The position numbers and the translations under genes are program-made. From Chloroflexota bacterium (GTDB lineage Bacteria > Chloroflexota > Dehalococcoidia > Tepidiformales > Tepidiformaceae), in assembly GCA_016191435.1 (NCBI GenBank), contig JACPOQ010000035.1, positions 434,001-498,000 on the forward strand: a stretch of DNA of 64,000 bases. Reading direction: 5' to 3'. A model generated the notes under the pieces. That model was not told the origin of the DNA, made no database searches, and saw nothing but the letters and a program-made list of their open reading frames with translations. Below are positions 40,325 to 50,118 of the stretch, one piece after another (the first letter of the stretch is position 1; every line of letters starts with the position of its first letter).

Positions 40325-41403
40325 ACTGGCAGCTATCGGGGCTCTTCCGCGAGGCCTGGAGCAACGTTTATGCGAACGCGCCTCGATCACTCGCCCTGGT
40401 GGCGGTTTTCGCCGCGGCAATCGGGTCGGTCGCCTTTCTCGAGCTGCAACAAACCAACGGTGCGCGCAGCTTCGAACTCCAGTACAGAGCAGCCGGCGGT
40501 TACGTTGCTATTGTCAGCGGGCAGGGACCTATCATTTCCATGGCCACCTGCGCTGCGCTTAACGGGCGGGCGGGGGTCGTGGCCGCAGGGGGCATCCGCG
40601 TCACCGGGACTAAAGCGTCCGCGACCTCGCCGGGTACGCTCTTTCAGTCTGCATCGGTAACGTCAGCGACGCTCCGTGTCTGGGATCCAGGGGTTTCGGT
40701 CGATATTGTCGGCTCCGCCAACTCCTTCGTAGCTGGCGTGGGGCTTGCCAAAGAACTGGGCCTGCGTCGTGGCGGCTATCTCGCCCCGGCGGGTGAACCT
40801 CCCGCAGTCGTCGCCGCAATCGTTGAACTCAGTGCGAGGAACGGGACGGCACAACGGTGGCTATTCAGCGTGGCGCCCCCTGTCGGCAAAGCGGACGAGT
40901 GTTGGATAGAGTTCACCAAAGATTCGTTCGAGCCCGGGCTGGCAAGCGTCGCGGCGGCCTTCGCGGACGGCAGTCAAGATCCGATTGCGCGCCCTTACCT
41001 TCGCAGGGACCAATTCACCCGCAATCCGAAGACGGAATTCGCCGAACGGCCGCAGCGGTTCGGGTGGCTGGCGGTCGGGTGTATCGCTCTTGCCATCGGG
41101 GCACTGGTGGCGTGGTTTCGCAAAGCAGAGATTGCGCTGTACCTCGCGGTCGGCACGTCTCGGGTGGAGCTCGCGATGCTCTTCTACCTCGAAGCCATGC
41201 TCACCATGGCAGCGGCGTGGCTCGTCGGGATGCTTTGGACGTTCGCATTGGAGCGGGTGTTCCATCATCCGTTGCCGCGGGACGGGGTCCTGCTGGCGCT
41301 GCGCTCGGCCAGCTCGGGAACTTTATTGGCGATCCTGGCCGCACCATTGGCGAGTTACCTCCTCGCCCGATCAAACGTCGCAGCCATGCTGAAGGACCGT
41401 TAG
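40321..41403 (+). CDS. MacB/FtsX-like ABC transporter permease
   Basis: This 360-residue permease starts at ATG 40321 in an ATGA overlap with the ATPase. Hydrophobic segments include an N-terminal span (LALVAVFAAAIGSVAFLEL), a large extracytoplasmic domain of about 200 residues, and three C-terminal spans (FGWLAVGCIALAIGALVAWF; LEAMLTMAAAWLVGMLWTFA; SGTLLAILAAPLASYLLA). This four-span topology with one big domain is that of MacB/FtsX-type mechanotransmission permeases. It completes the exporter block and is followed at once by the convergent sucD. Confidence 0.87.
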   Translation: MNWQLSGLFREAWSNVYANAPRSLALVAVFAAAIGSVAFLELQQTNGARSFELQYRAAGGYVAIVSGQGPIISMATCAALNGRAGVVAAGGIRVTGTKASATSPGTLFQSASVTSATLRVWDPGVSVDIVGSANSFVAGVGLAKELGLRRGGYLAPAGEPPAVVAAIVELSARNGTAQRWLFSVAPPVGKADECWIEFTKDSFEPGLASVAAAFADGSQDPIARPYLRRDQFTRNPKTEFAERPQRFGWLAVGCIALAIGALVAWFRKAEIALYLAVGTSRVELAMLFYLEAMLTMAAAWLVGMLWTFALERVFHHPLPRDGVLLALRSASSGTLLAILAAPLASYLLARSNVAAMLKDR

Positions 41404-41439
41404 GCTGGGGCTGCGGTGCGGCCACGACAGCAGCCCCCG

Positions 41440-42324
41440 CTACGCCAGCCCTCGCTCCCGGAGCGCGCGCTTCATCGTGGAGCCGATTTCCGCAGGGGAA
41501 TCGCTGACGTAGGCGCCGGCGGCCGCGAGCGCGGCCTTCTTGTTCGCGGCCGTGCCGTCCTCGCCGCTGATGATCGCGCCGGCGTGGCCCATCCGGCGCC
41601 CGGCAGGGGCCGTCGCCCCCGCGATGAACGCGACCACCGGTTTCGTTACATGCCGCTTGATGTACGCCGCCGCTTCCTGCTCCGCCGACCCGCCGATTTC
41701 GCCCACCATGACAATCGCTTTCGTGTCCGGGTCTTCGTTCAGCATGCGGACAGCTTCGACCTGGCGCGTCCCGATGATCGGGTCGCCGCCGACGCCGATG
41801 CAGGTCGATTGGCCGATGCGCTCGGCCGTGAGCTGCGCCACTACTTCATACACGAGCGTGCCCGAGCGGCTGACAACGCCGACGTTCCCCGGCAGGAACA
41901 CATCGCCGGGCATGATGCCGACGCGCGTCTTCGTCGAGGGCGTGATGACGCCTGGACAGTTCGGGCCGATGAGCCGGCTGGTCCCGGCCAGCAGCGCCGC
42001 CTTCACCTTGACCATGTCCATGACCGGGATGCCTTCAGTGATGCAGACGATGAGCGGCACGCCCGCGGCGGCCGCTTCGAGGATGGCATCGGCCGCGCCC
42101 GGCGCCGGCACGAAGATGATGCTCACGTTGGCGCCGGTTTCCCGTACGGCCGCATCCACCGTCGTCCAGATGGGCACGCCGTCCTGCTGTTCGCCCTTGC
42201 GCCGCGGGTGGATCGCGGCCACAACGTTGGTCCCGTAGGCGATGGAACGGCGCATGTGGTTGGCGCCTTCGGTGCCGATGCCCTGCACGAGCAGGCGCGT
42301 GTTCTGGTCGACAAGGACTGTCAT
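41440..42324 (-). CDS. sucD: Succinate--CoA ligase (ADP/GDP-forming) subunit alpha
   Basis: This 294-residue subunit is close to canonical Suc[101 protein letters not shown], and the phosphohistidine segment [13 protein letters not shown]. It catalyses succinyl-CoA to succinate with nucleotide phosphorylation, together with SucC. No sucC is next to it; the upstream gene on this strand is the CYTH-CHAD protein. It starts at ATG 42324. Confidence 0.95.
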   Translation of the reverse strand: MTVLVDQNTRLLVQGIGTEGANHMRRSIAYGTNVVAAIHPRRKGEQQDGVPIWTTVDAAVRETGANVSIIFVPAPGAADAILEAAAAGVPLIVCITEGIPVMDMVKVKAALLAGTSRLIGPNCPGVITPSTKTRVGIMPGDVFLPGNVGVVSRSGTLVYEVVAQLTAERIGQSTCIGVGGDPIIGTRQVEAVRMLNEDPDTKAIVMVGEIGGSAEQEAAAYIKRHVTKPVVAFIAGATAPAGRRMGHAGAIISGEDGTAANKKAALAAAGAYVSDSPAEIGSTMKRALRERGLA

Positions 42325-42434
42325 GAAGCATCCCGGTGGCGAAGAGTTGGAGCGCGGGCGGCCGAAGCTGTCGGCGATCGCCCGGAGGGAAGGATACAGG
42401 CTGGCGGGGCTACCGTCGCACAGCGCCGCGGTGA

Positions 42435-44033
42435 TCAGATGGCGGGCGTTTCTTTCGGGCGTTGCGCTTCGATAAGCCGTCGCAGCTTCCGCCATTCCGC
42501 GCCCGCGAGTGGCCCGTAGACCTTGGGGAACGCCGCCCGCAGTTCCGCCGCCTGGACGCGGTAGCGTTCGGCGATCGCGCCCATCGCAAGGACAGTCGCA
42601 GGCTGGAGGCGCGGGCGGCTGGTCGCCGCCATATGGCGCAGCGTCTCGATTGCGACTTCCGCGTCCTGGTGCTGGCCGAGCACGTCCTGGAGGGCGGTCA
42701 CGCGGACGCTGAAATCCGTCGCAGGCTTTCCATAGATGGGTCCGACGAATTCGAGCGCGTAGCGCAGCTTCTTCGCCTCGATGCGCAGCGCGTGATAGTC
42801 GGCCGCGGGCGAAGCCGGGGTGACGCGGTCCCCCGGCCGCCGGAGCGCGCGATACCGGCGTTCGAGGAGGTCCGGCGCCGCGGCAAGGATCGGCGTCCGG
42901 GCTGCCACGAACGGGCGGGGGACACCCCGCTGGAGCAGCGCGGTGTAGCGCTCAACGAAGCGCTCATAGCGGCGGGAGTTCAGCGCGAGGAGCATGCGGG
43001 CCCGCCCGCGCACCCGGCGTCCATGCAGCAGCGCCTCGATTGCGTCGAGGGCGTGGGGATCGTCCGCGTGCACGCGCCACTCCTCCATGCGTTCCATCTG
43101 CACATCCAGGTCCCGCACAACGCCGAGTGCCGCGGCGACCCACCCCAACTCGAGGCGCATTGCCTCGAAGCGCGGCGGCAGGAAGGCGCGAAACGCGTTC
43201 ATCGCCGCGCGCATCCGCCGGGCGGCGACGCGCATGTCGTGGAGCGCCTCGATATCCTCCCCGAGGCGCGTGCCCTGTTCGTTGTTCAGGAATACGGCGA
43301 ACTGCCTCCGCAGCACCGCCAGCGCCACGTCACCCGCCGTCATCGCCGGGGCGATGACCGTGCCGCCGAGCGGCGGCGCGGATGGCGACGGCGCCAGCTC
43401 TGCCGCTTCGAGCCCTTTTTCGAACTTGGACTTCGTGGCGGGCGCGAGCCCCGTCGCCACGATGAGGACATCGACGAAGCGGCGCGCGCGCACGACTGCG
43501 TTCGCGTCCACCTCCACTTCGACGCGCGAGAAGCGCACCGGCGGCGATTCGCCAACCGGGATAGTTGTTTCATCGAGTGAGATTTCGCCGAGCACGCCGG
43601 CCACATCGGCGAGCTCGAACGTCCGGCGGTGCTGTCGTAGGCTGAACAGCGGCGCCAGCGGCTCGCGCCCGATAAGGACGCGCAGCGCCTGGCCGCACGG
43701 CCCGCTCGCTGCGTCGGGCTGGCTCGCGGCCTCGGGCGGGACGAGTTCCGTGAGCTCTCGGCGGCGGCGCATGCCGCCGCTCGCCTCCGCCATCGCCTTC
43801 ATCGTGATCTCGGCGCCGTCGCCCTTCTCCCGCAGGCGGCAGGTGAACCGGCCGCGGTGGATGCGCCAGCCGGGCGTATCGAAATACGTGTCGGTGACAT
43901 CCTTGTTTTTTGTCGCCCGGAGCGTGAACCCGGGCACCGCCGCCGTTTCCAGCCAGCGCGCCACGCGCTCGATGTCCGGGGCGTCGAACTGCCATTCGAC
44001 CTCGAGGATGTCTTCGGACCCGGGCGTTACCAC
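42435..44033 (-). CDS. CYTH-CHAD domain protein
   Basis: This 532-residue protein has a CYTH-like triphosphate tunnel domain at about 1-210 ([52 protein letters not shown]) and a CHAD domain from about 230. The CHAD repeats carry conserved His/Arg motifs [20 protein letters not shown] and [23 protein letters not shown] domains bind polyphosphate and often sit with CYTH enzymes that act on inorganic triphosphate. A polyphosphate- or triphosphate-linked role is thus likely. It starts at GTG 44033. Confidence 0.9.
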   Translation of the reverse strand: MVTPGSEDILEVEWQFDAPDIERVARWLETAAVPGFTLRATKNKDVTDTYFDTPGWRIHRGRFTCRLREKGDGAEITMKAMAEASGGMRRRRELTELVPPEAASQPDAASGPCGQALRVLIGREPLAPLFSLRQHRRTFELADVAGVLGEISLDETTIPVGESPPVRFSRVEVEVDANAVVRARRFVDVLIVATGLAPATKSKFEKGLEAAELAPSPSAPPLGGTVIAPAMTAGDVALAVLRRQFAVFLNNEQGTRLGEDIEALHDMRVAARRMRAAMNAFRAFLPPRFEAMRLELGWVAAALGVVRDLDVQMERMEEWRVHADDPHALDAIEALLHGRRVRGRARMLLALNSRRYERFVERYTALLQRGVPRPFVAARTPILAAAPDLLERRYRALRRPGDRVTPASPAADYHALRIEAKKLRYALEFVGPIYGKPATDFSVRVTALQDVLGQHQDAEVAIETLRHMAATSRPRLQPATVLAMGAIAERYRVQAAELRAAFPKVYGPLAGAEWRKLRRLIEAQRPKETPAI

Positions 44034-44085
44034 CCCGCCATGATACCCGCTGTCTCCGTTCCGAGATGAGGCAGCGGCGCCGCCT

Positions 44086-44409
44086 CTAATCCAGTTTGCG
44101 CACCTTCACGGCAGTACCGTATGCGCACACTTCCGTCCAGGTGCCGCCGATCTCCGAGGTGTCGAAGCGCATGGCGAGCACGGCGTTGCCGCCTTTCGCC
44201 TCGGCTTCCGCGACCATGCGCTCGATGACCTGGTGGCGGCTGTCGGTGAGCGCCTGGGTCATACCCTTGAGCTCGCCGCCCATGAGCGACTTCAGGCCCG
44301 AGCCAATCTGCGAGCCGATGTTGCGTGAGCGCACAGTCAGCCCGAAGACCTCACCGAGGACTTCGGTGACTTCATACCCGGGAAGGTCGTTCGTCGTTGC
44401 GATGATCAC
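44086..44409 (-). CDS. YbjQ/UPF0145 family protein
   Basis: This 107-residue protein matches the YbjQ family in length and sequence: VIIATTNDLPGYEVTEVLGE, VFGLTVRSRNIGSQIGSGLK, GGELKGMTQALTDSRHQVIE and a C-terminal GTWTEVCAYGTAVKV. Family members form pentamers and have been called heavy-metal-binding, though the function is unclear. The start is GTG 44409, overlapping the stop of the uracil-DNA-glycosylase gene (GTGA). Confidence 0.9.
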   Translation of the reverse strand: MIIATTNDLPGYEVTEVLGEVFGLTVRSRNIGSQIGSGLKSLMGGELKGMTQALTDSRHQVIERMVAEAEAKGGNAVLAMRFDTSEIGGTWTEVCAYGTAVKVRKLD

Positions 44410-45077
44410 TGTCTGCCTCGCTTGGGCGTGATGGCGCCAGCCTGTCCAGCCGGCGCTCCCATTAAAGATTCGGCGCCAGTATCCCGCTCTGAATGCCCAG
44501 CGCCACCGTTTCGCGCCGCGAGCCTCCGAAGCGAGCGCCAGTCCGCCGCCTGCGCCGCCCAGGTTCGATGCAATTCCGACTGCCGGCCAGGGTGGTACAA
44601 CGCGACGAGGACACGGCCCCGCCACGCCACCGGCGCCGCAACGGCATCACGCAGCCCGAGCCCGTGCGGTTCCAGTCGCCCGAGTGCCCGCAGCGCGACC
44701 GCCCCAAGCGCGACCACGATCGCCGGCCGTACCAGGTCGATCGTCCGGCCGAGGAAATCCGAACACGCGCGCGTTTCGGTTGCCGATGGCCGGCGGTTGC
44801 GCCCGGCGCCATCGAGCGGCAGGCAAAGGACGGCGTTGGTCACGAACGCCTCGCCGCGTTGCAGTCCGGCTTCACGGAGTAACTGCTCGAAGCGCCGGCC
44901 GGCCTCGTCGCCCGAAAACGGGATGCCCGTCCGGCCGGCGCCGTAGCGTCCCGGCGCCTCGCCTACGAGCAGCCACCGCGCGGGCACAGGGCCGTTGCCG
45001 GCGCCCATCACGGCGCTCCCGGAACACACACGCGGGCAACGGCGGCACGAAGCGGCAGCGTCCGCAAGCTCTTGCAT
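44406..45077 (-). CDS. Uracil-DNA glycosylase superfamily protein
   Basis: This 223-residue protein has the superfamily motif 1 LLVGEAPGRYGAGRTGIPFS and the C-terminal substrate-binding loop LYHPGRQSE. The N-terminal CRRCPRVC cluster plus later cysteines (LCLPLDG, ACSDFLG) can hold a [4Fe-4S], as in family 4/5 enzymes. It probably removes uracil or other damaged bases from DNA. It starts at ATG 45077, and its end is coupled to the YbjQ gene. The C-terminal 30 residues look low-complexity. Confidence 0.87.
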   Translation of the reverse strand: MQELADAAASCRRCPRVCSGSAVMGAGNGPVPARWLLVGEAPGRYGAGRTGIPFSGDEAGRRFEQLLREAGLQRGEAFVTNAVLCLPLDGAGRNRRPSATETRACSDFLGRTIDLVRPAIVVALGAVALRALGRLEPHGLGLRDAVAAPVAWRGRVLVALYHPGRQSELHRTWAAQAADWRSLRRLAARNGGAGHSERDTGAESLMGAPAGQAGAITPKRGRQ

Positions 45078-45290
45078 CGCCGCCAGTATCGCTCCGTTGT
45101 GATTTCGCAGCGGCGGCGATGGTCTGTTAGGATTCGCGCGCACTTCGCCGGAAGTTCGCCGATGGATGGCCGTTTCCCGCCGTTCGCGACCGGGCGGCGG
45201 CTCCGTCGAAGTCGCGAGGGGCCATTGGCCGCCAGGGGTACCTCGCCCGAGAAGGGCATCAAGCTGAACGCCAGGCAGAGGAGAGCCAAC

Positions 45291-46211
45291 GTGGACTACC
45301 GCATCGTTACGGAAGGACTCGAGTTTCCCGAAGGACCACTCGAACTCCCAGGTGGCGACATCGCCCTCGTTGAGATCCGTGCCGGCCGCGTCACGCGCGT
45401 CGCCGCCGACGGCACGAAGACCGTCATCGGCGTGACCGGCGGCGGCCCGAACGGCGCCGCGCTCGGTCCCGATGGCGCCATCTACGTCTGCCAGAACGGC
45501 GGCTTCCAGTGGCACCAGATGAACTTCGCCGGCCAGGATGTGCTCATGCCCGGCGAGCAGCCGGACAACTACATTGGCGGCCAGATCCAGCGCGTCACGC
45601 TCGATGGCAAGGTCACAACGCTCTACGACTCCTGCGACGGCGAGCGGCTCAAGGGGCCAAACGATATCGTCTTCGACGCCGAGGGCAACTTCTACTTCAC
45701 CGACCTCGGCAAGTCGCGGCCGCGCGACAGGGATCGCACGGGCGTCTTCTACGCCTCCCCCGATGGCAAGATGATCAAGGAGATCATCTTCCCGCTCGAA
45801 TCGCCGAACGGCATCAGCCTGAGCCCCGATGGCAAGACGCTGTACGTGGCCGAGACGCCGACCGCGCGCGTCTGGGCGTTCACCCTCGGCGGTCCCGGCG
45901 AGGTCGTCGATCGCCGCGTCCTCGCTGTCGTGCCCGGCGCCCCGCCCATGAACCTGGCGATGCTCGATTCGATGTGCGTCGATAGCGAAGGCAACGTCAT
46001 CGTGGCGACGCTCGTGCACGGCGGCGTCACCTCGATCTCGCCCGATGGCAAGCGCATCCAGCACACGCCACTGCCCGACGTCCTCGTGACGAACGCCTGC
46101 TTCGGCGGCCCGGACCTCGGCACGCTTTACGTCACCATGAGCACGACCGGAAAGCTTGTCGCGTTCGATAATTGGCCAACGAAGGGCCTAAAGCTGCACT
46201 TCCAGGCGTAG
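45291..46211 (+). CDS. SMP-30/gluconolactonase-like beta-propeller protein
   Basis: This 306-residue protein has the SMP-30 pattern: EGLEFPEGPLELPGGDIALV, LGPDGAIYVCQNGG, RLKGPNDIVFDAEGNFYFTD (metal-site Asn/Asp), LGKSRPRDRDRTGVFYAS, LESPNGISLSPDGKTLYVAE and MLDSMCVDSEGNVIVAT. Members are calcium-dependent lactonases or related sugar-lactone hydrolases. The start is GTG 45291 with GGAG upstream. It ends ten bases from the convergent esterase gene. Confidence 0.9.
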   Translation: MDYRIVTEGLEFPEGPLELPGGDIALVEIRAGRVTRVAADGTKTVIGVTGGGPNGAALGPDGAIYVCQNGGFQWHQMNFAGQDVLMPGEQPDNYIGGQIQRVTLDGKVTTLYDSCDGERLKGPNDIVFDAEGNFYFTDLGKSRPRDRDRTGVFYASPDGKMIKEIIFPLESPNGISLSPDGKTLYVAETPTARVWAFTLGGPGEVVDRRVLAVVPGAPPMNLAMLDSMCVDSEGNVIVATLVHGGVTSISPDGKRIQHTPLPDVLVTNACFGGPDLGTLYVTMSTTGKLVAFDNWPTKGLKLHFQA

Positions 46212-46220
46212 GCCTGCCGC

Positions 46221-47330
46221 CTACCCGCCGCAGGCGCTTCGCACGGCATCGGACAGCGCGCGCGCCCGCGCCGTGTTTGTCTCCTCGTTGCGAAAGCCGT
46301 TGGGGATGAACACCATCGCGAGGTCCAGGTCCTTGTCCGCCCAACAGATCGACGTGCCGGCGCCCCCGTGCCCGAACGTGCGCTCCGAGCTCGAACGCCC
46401 GAAGCGCAGGTTCGGGCCGTCCATCCCACCGAGGTTGAACCCCAACCCGCGGCGCATGGTCACACCGAGCGACACGTCCATTTCGGCGTTGACTTCCACC
46501 GCGGTCGCCATCTCCACCGTCTCGGGCTTTAGGATGCGCGCCCCTTCGAGCTCGCCATGGTTGAGCAGCGCCGCGTAGAAACGGCCCATGTCGCGCGCGG
46601 TGGAGACGCCGATGGCCGCCGGCTGGACGTACTGCAGCGCACCCGGGCGGTTGACCATCCGGAGGATCCACGGGTCATCGGTGTCTTCCGTCGCGTGGAC
46701 CTTCGCCACGCGCCCGTTGAGCGCCGCGGGCAGCCCGACGTACGTGTCGTCCATCGTGAGCGGCCCCGTCAGCTCCTCCCGCAGGTAGCGCGGGAAGTCT
46801 CGCCCATCGACGCGGCGGATCACTTCCGCGCAGACCCACCCGTGGTTGAACGCGTGGTAGGCGTTGGTCGTGCCCGGCTCGTATTTCGGGACACAGCCTT
46901 CCATCTGGCGCACTGCCTCGTCCCAATCGCCCCAGCGTTGCGTCGAGAACCCCGGCGGCGTTTCCGGGAACCCACCGCGGTGCGTCAGGATGTGGCGCGC
47001 GGTTACTTTCTCTTTGCCGTTCTGGCCAAAGGCGGGCCAGTACCGCGCCAGCGGGGCGTCGAGCTCGACGGCGCCGCGCTCGACCTGCTGCAGCAGCGCC
47101 ACCGACGCGAGCGGCTTGGTCGATGAGAAGAGCACGAACATCGTGTCGGGCTCGGCGCGCTGGCCTGTCTGCGTATCGGCGAAGCCATCGACGAGGTCCA
47201 GCACCAGTTGGCCGTGCCGGTAGATCGCCAGCGCCGCACCGGGGTGGAGCCGCTCATGTCGTACCTGTTCGAAGAACAGCCGTTCAACCTCTTCGAACGG
47301 TGCGCTTTCGAGCCGCGTGTTTGCCGTCAT
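46221..47330 (-). CDS. Beta-lactamase-fold serine hydrolase (EstB-like esterase)
   Basis: This 369-residue protein has the class C beta-lactamase/DD-peptidase-like fold with the active-site SxxK in VLFSSTKPLAS and a YxN-like YHAFNHG. HILTHRGGFPETPPGF and FGHGGAGTSICWADK (a late HxG-like motif) are also typical of EstB-type esterases. It probably hydrolyses an ester; no beta-lactamase role need be assumed. The start is ATG 47330 with GGAGG. A second family member lies at 62499-63647. Confidence 0.9.
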   Translation of the reverse strand: MTANTRLESAPFEEVERLFFEQVRHERLHPGAALAIYRHGQLVLDLVDGFADTQTGQRAEPDTMFVLFSSTKPLASVALLQQVERGAVELDAPLARYWPAFGQNGKEKVTARHILTHRGGFPETPPGFSTQRWGDWDEAVRQMEGCVPKYEPGTTNAYHAFNHGWVCAEVIRRVDGRDFPRYLREELTGPLTMDDTYVGLPAALNGRVAKVHATEDTDDPWILRMVNRPGALQYVQPAAIGVSTARDMGRFYAALLNHGELEGARILKPETVEMATAVEVNAEMDVSLGVTMRRGLGFNLGGMDGPNLRFGRSSSERTFGHGGAGTSICWADKDLDLAMVFIPNGFRNEETNTARARALSDAVRSACGG

Positions 47331-47373
47331 TCCCGCCTCCGGCCGCCCCGATAGATAGGCGCTCGGCGGCATC

Positions 47374-48156
47374 CTACGCCGGGGCAGCGAACAGTTGTAT
47401 CTGCAGGGTCACGGAGTCTTCGACGGAAACGAAGCCACCGATGTCGGGCTTCGTGATGTTGAAGTCGCTGTATTTGAACTGGATGGTGCCGAGGGCGCTG
47501 AGGATGTTGGAAGACGCGTCTTTCTTCACCTTTAGCTCCCAGGTCACTTCCTTCTGCACGCCGTGCAGGTCCAGCGTGCCAGTCAACTGCATCACCGAGT
47601 CCGTCGTGCCGAACTCGGCCGGCAGACCCGTCAGCTTCGTCGCCGTGAACGTCGCTGTCGGGAATTTCGATGTCTGGAGCGCCGCCTGGACTCTGGTGTC
47701 GCGCATGTCCTTGTCGCTCTGAAGCTTCGTGAGGTTGACCGTGAACGTGGTCTTCTGTGAGCTGTCGAGACCATCCGCGGTGAGATGGAATTCGCCCGTG
47801 ACGTCGGTGGTGGTGCCCTTCGCCACAGACGACGTGGGCAGGCTGGCAAGCTTCTCCGGCGCCAGGTACCACGCCGACGACTGGGCCGTGACGATCTTAT
47901 ACGCCTGGCCCTTCAACGTGGACGTCCCGGCGGTAGTGGCGGTGGTGGATGTGCCGCTCGAGCTCGCGGCGGCGGTTGCGCTTGCGGCGGCGGTCGGGCT
48001 GGCGGCAGCGGCACGGACCGCATCGCTCACGGCCGCAGCTTCTTTCTGGGTCTCGTTGTCTTCGCGGATGAAAAAGTACCAACCGGCTCCGGCCGCCACG
48101 ATGACGACGAAGCCGGCGAGGATGATGCGCGAGATGAGGCTTCGGAATAGAAACAT
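47374..48156 (-). CDS. YceI-family protein with N-terminal membrane anchor
   Basis: This 260-residue protein starts with a hydrophobic segment (ILAGFVVIVAAGAGWYFFI), then an Ala/Ser/Thr linker of about 45 residues. A YceI lipocalin-like domain follows (YLAPEKLASLPTSSVAKGTT, LDSSQKTTFTVNLTKLQSDK, RVQAALQTSKFPTATFTATK, GTLDLHGVQKEVTWELKVKK, FNITKPDIGGFVSVEDSV). YceI proteins bind isoprenoid or other lipid ligands outside the cytoplasm. Its start faces the alpha-toroid protein across about 110 bases. Confidence 0.9.
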   Translation of the reverse strand: MFLFRSLISRIILAGFVVIVAAGAGWYFFIREDNETQKEAAAVSDAVRAAAASPTAAASATAAASSSGTSTTATTAGTSTLKGQAYKIVTAQSSAWYLAPEKLASLPTSSVAKGTTTDVTGEFHLTADGLDSSQKTTFTVNLTKLQSDKDMRDTRVQAALQTSKFPTATFTATKLTGLPAEFGTTDSVMQLTGTLDLHGVQKEVTWELKVKKDASSNILSALGTIQFKYSDFNITKPDIGGFVSVEDSVTLQIQLFAAPA

Positions 48157-48267
48157 GCGGCGGGTTACTCGCTTCCATGGAACATGATCCGGGTACGGCC
48201 GAGTATGCCGCCTGGTATCTTGGAGACAGATAAGAGACGTAAAGGGCAGTTCACCCCGCGAGTCCGT

Positions 48268-49497
48268 ATGCTCACCGCGATGATGCGCGGGCTCGTCGCG
48301 ACGCTCTGCCTGTGGGGAATCGGCGCGCTGCTCCTGCGCGTGGCCGTCGTGCCACCGGGGCGCTGCCCCGCGATCACGAGCGGCGAGGCCCTCGCCTCCG
48401 CCGAGGCTTCCGCGGCCTGGATCGCCCGCGTCCAGAACCCGGACGGCTCCTACCTTTACGAATACAACCGCAACTCAGGCCTCGAATCGCCAGCCTACAA
48501 CGTCGTCCGGCACGCGGGCGTCACCATGTCGCTGTACCAGTTCGCCGCCCTGGACCGGTCATCCGAAGCGCTCGCGACAGCCGAGCGCGCGACGGCGTGG
48601 ATGGAGGCGAACCTCTACCGGAGTGGCGATTGGGCCGCGTTGCGGGACCCACTCGATGGTTCGATCGAGGTTGGCGGGAGCGCCTTGATGCTCTCCGCAC
48701 TCGCACAGCGGCGCATCGCGATGGCCAATTCCGCCCCGGATGTGGCGCGCTATGACGCTCTCATGCGCGAGATCGGGCGCTTCCTGCTCGCGATGCAGCA
48801 GCCCGACGGCAGTTTCCTGCTCGCCTGGGACGTCAATACAAACGCTCCTGACCCGGTGCAGCGCTCGAAGTACGCCACCGGCGAGGCCTTCTGGGCGCTG
48901 GCGCTGATGCAACGGCTCTTTCCGGGGGAGGGCTGGGACGTCCCAACGCAAAAGGTCGCCGACTACCTTTCGCTGTACCGTGATGCCTACGAGAACCAGA
49001 AATACCCGCCGTGGGCCGACCAGTGGGCCGCTTATGGCCTCGCGGAGATGGCGGCATGGCCCGTGGCGCCCGGAGCCGGCCCGGTCTTGAACGACGCCAA
49101 CATTCGCTACGCGCGCAGCCTCGCCGAGCGCTTCGGTTTCCTCGTCCGCACCGAATCGCAGCGGCGCGACACCTGGTTTTCGGACGCCATCCGTGGCCGC
49201 GAAGCGCGCGCGGCAGGCATGGGGACGTGGTCCGAGGCGCTGGACTCGCTCTGGCGGCTGGCGTCGCTGGACCCGCGCCTGGCCGACATGCGTGCGAAGC
49301 TCGCCGAGCGCGCAAGCTGCGCCGCCGGTATGCTGCGCGACCGCCAGCTGACGCCGGAGAAGGCGCAAGGGCAACCGCGCGCCGATGTGCTCGAAGGCGC
49401 CTGGTTCGCGAAGGGAGTCACGCGCATGGATGACCAGCAGCACGCACTCTCCGGCCTCCTCCGCGCAAGCGACATCCTTGCTGGGAGCCCGCGGTGA
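48268..49497 (+). CDS. Exported alpha/alpha-toroid protein, function unknown
   Basis: This protein of about 409 residues from ATG 48268 has a signal-like or anchor segment (VATLCLWGIGALLLRVAVV). Repeated helical pairs follow, such as AEASAAWIARVQNPDGSYLY, LMLSALAQRRIA, EIGRFLLAMQQPDGSFLLAW and GEAFWALALMQRLFPGEGW. The QxPDGS repeats and aromatic spacing resemble six-hairpin/terpenoid-cyclase-like toroids, as in sugar-chain or prenyl-handling proteins. No catalytic motif is decisive. Upstream ATGs at 48205 and 48184 are in frame and would lengthen the N-terminus by 21 or 28 residues. Its stop overlaps the next start. Confidence 0.72.
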   Translation: MLTAMMRGLVATLCLWGIGALLLRVAVVPPGRCPAITSGEALASAEASAAWIARVQNPDGSYLYEYNRNSGLESPAYNVVRHAGVTMSLYQFAALDRSSEALATAERATAWMEANLYRSGDWAALRDPLDGSIEVGGSALMLSALAQRRIAMANSAPDVARYDALMREIGRFLLAMQQPDGSFLLAWDVNTNAPDPVQRSKYATGEAFWALALMQRLFPGEGWDVPTQKVADYLSLYRDAYENQKYPPWADQWAAYGLAEMAAWPVAPGAGPVLNDANIRYARSLAERFGFLVRTESQRRDTWFSDAIRGREARAAGMGTWSEALDSLWRLASLDPRLADMRAKLAERASCAAGMLRDRQLTPEKAQGQPRADVLEGAWFAKGVTRMDDQQHALSGLLRASDILAGSPR

Positions 49498-50054
49498 GCG
49501 AATGGCTGCGCCTCGCCATTGCACTCGCGGCCGCAGTCAACCCCGCTGCAGTGGCCGCCACGGCGGCCGCGGCGCCGCCGGGCCGCATCCGCTTGCGGAC
49601 CATCCCGGCGGCGGCCGCGCTGGCGCTGGCGATCATTGCCGCCGCCGCCGCCCTCGCCGGCCGCATCCTCGATGGCCTCGACATCGAGCCCGAGACGTTC
49701 CGGATCGCGGCCGGGATGGTGATGGCGACGATGGGCGTGCTCACGCTCTGGCGGGGAAACACGCCCGCCACGATCGACGAATGGCCGGGCGGTTGGCGGG
49801 CTGCCGTGTTCCCCCTTGCGCTCCCGCTGCTCCTCGGTCCGGCGACCCTCATCGCCGCGCTCAGCTATAGCGCCGACCACGGTGCGGCCAGGACGGCGAG
49901 CGCGGCGGCGGTGGGGCTGGTGGTCGCGAGTCTCCTTGTCGCCATCGGGTTTGGCGGCCGGCGAGTCCCGGCGGAAGCCGTCGCACGCCTGACGGGCGCG
50001 CTGCTGGTGGCTATCGCCACTGGCCTGGTCGTCGATGGCGTACGGGCCATCTGA
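49494..50054 (+). CDS. MarC-like membrane protein
   Basis: This 186-residue protein is nearly all hydrophobic with five to six spans. LAIALAAAVNPAAVAATAA, AVFPLALPLLLGPATLIAAL and LTGALLVAIATGLVVDGV resemble the repeated motifs of MarC-family proteins, whose transport role is unproven. It starts in a GTGA overlap with the preceding gene, so the two are translated together. The tRNA-Val gene lies 64 bases further on. Confidence 0.72.
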   Translation: MSEWLRLAIALAAAVNPAAVAATAAAAPPGRIRLRTIPAAAALALAIIAAAAALAGRILDGLDIEPETFRIAAGMVMATMGVLTLWRGNTPATIDEWPGGWRAAVFPLALPLLLGPATLIAALSYSADHGAARTASAAAVGLVVASLLVAIGFGGRRVPAEAVARLTGALLVAIATGLVVDGVRAI

Positions 50055-50118
50055 ACCAGCGCGCGGCTTCCGGAAGTGGCGCGAATTTGGGCGCTGGGCT
50101 ATCCTGACGGTTCCGCGT

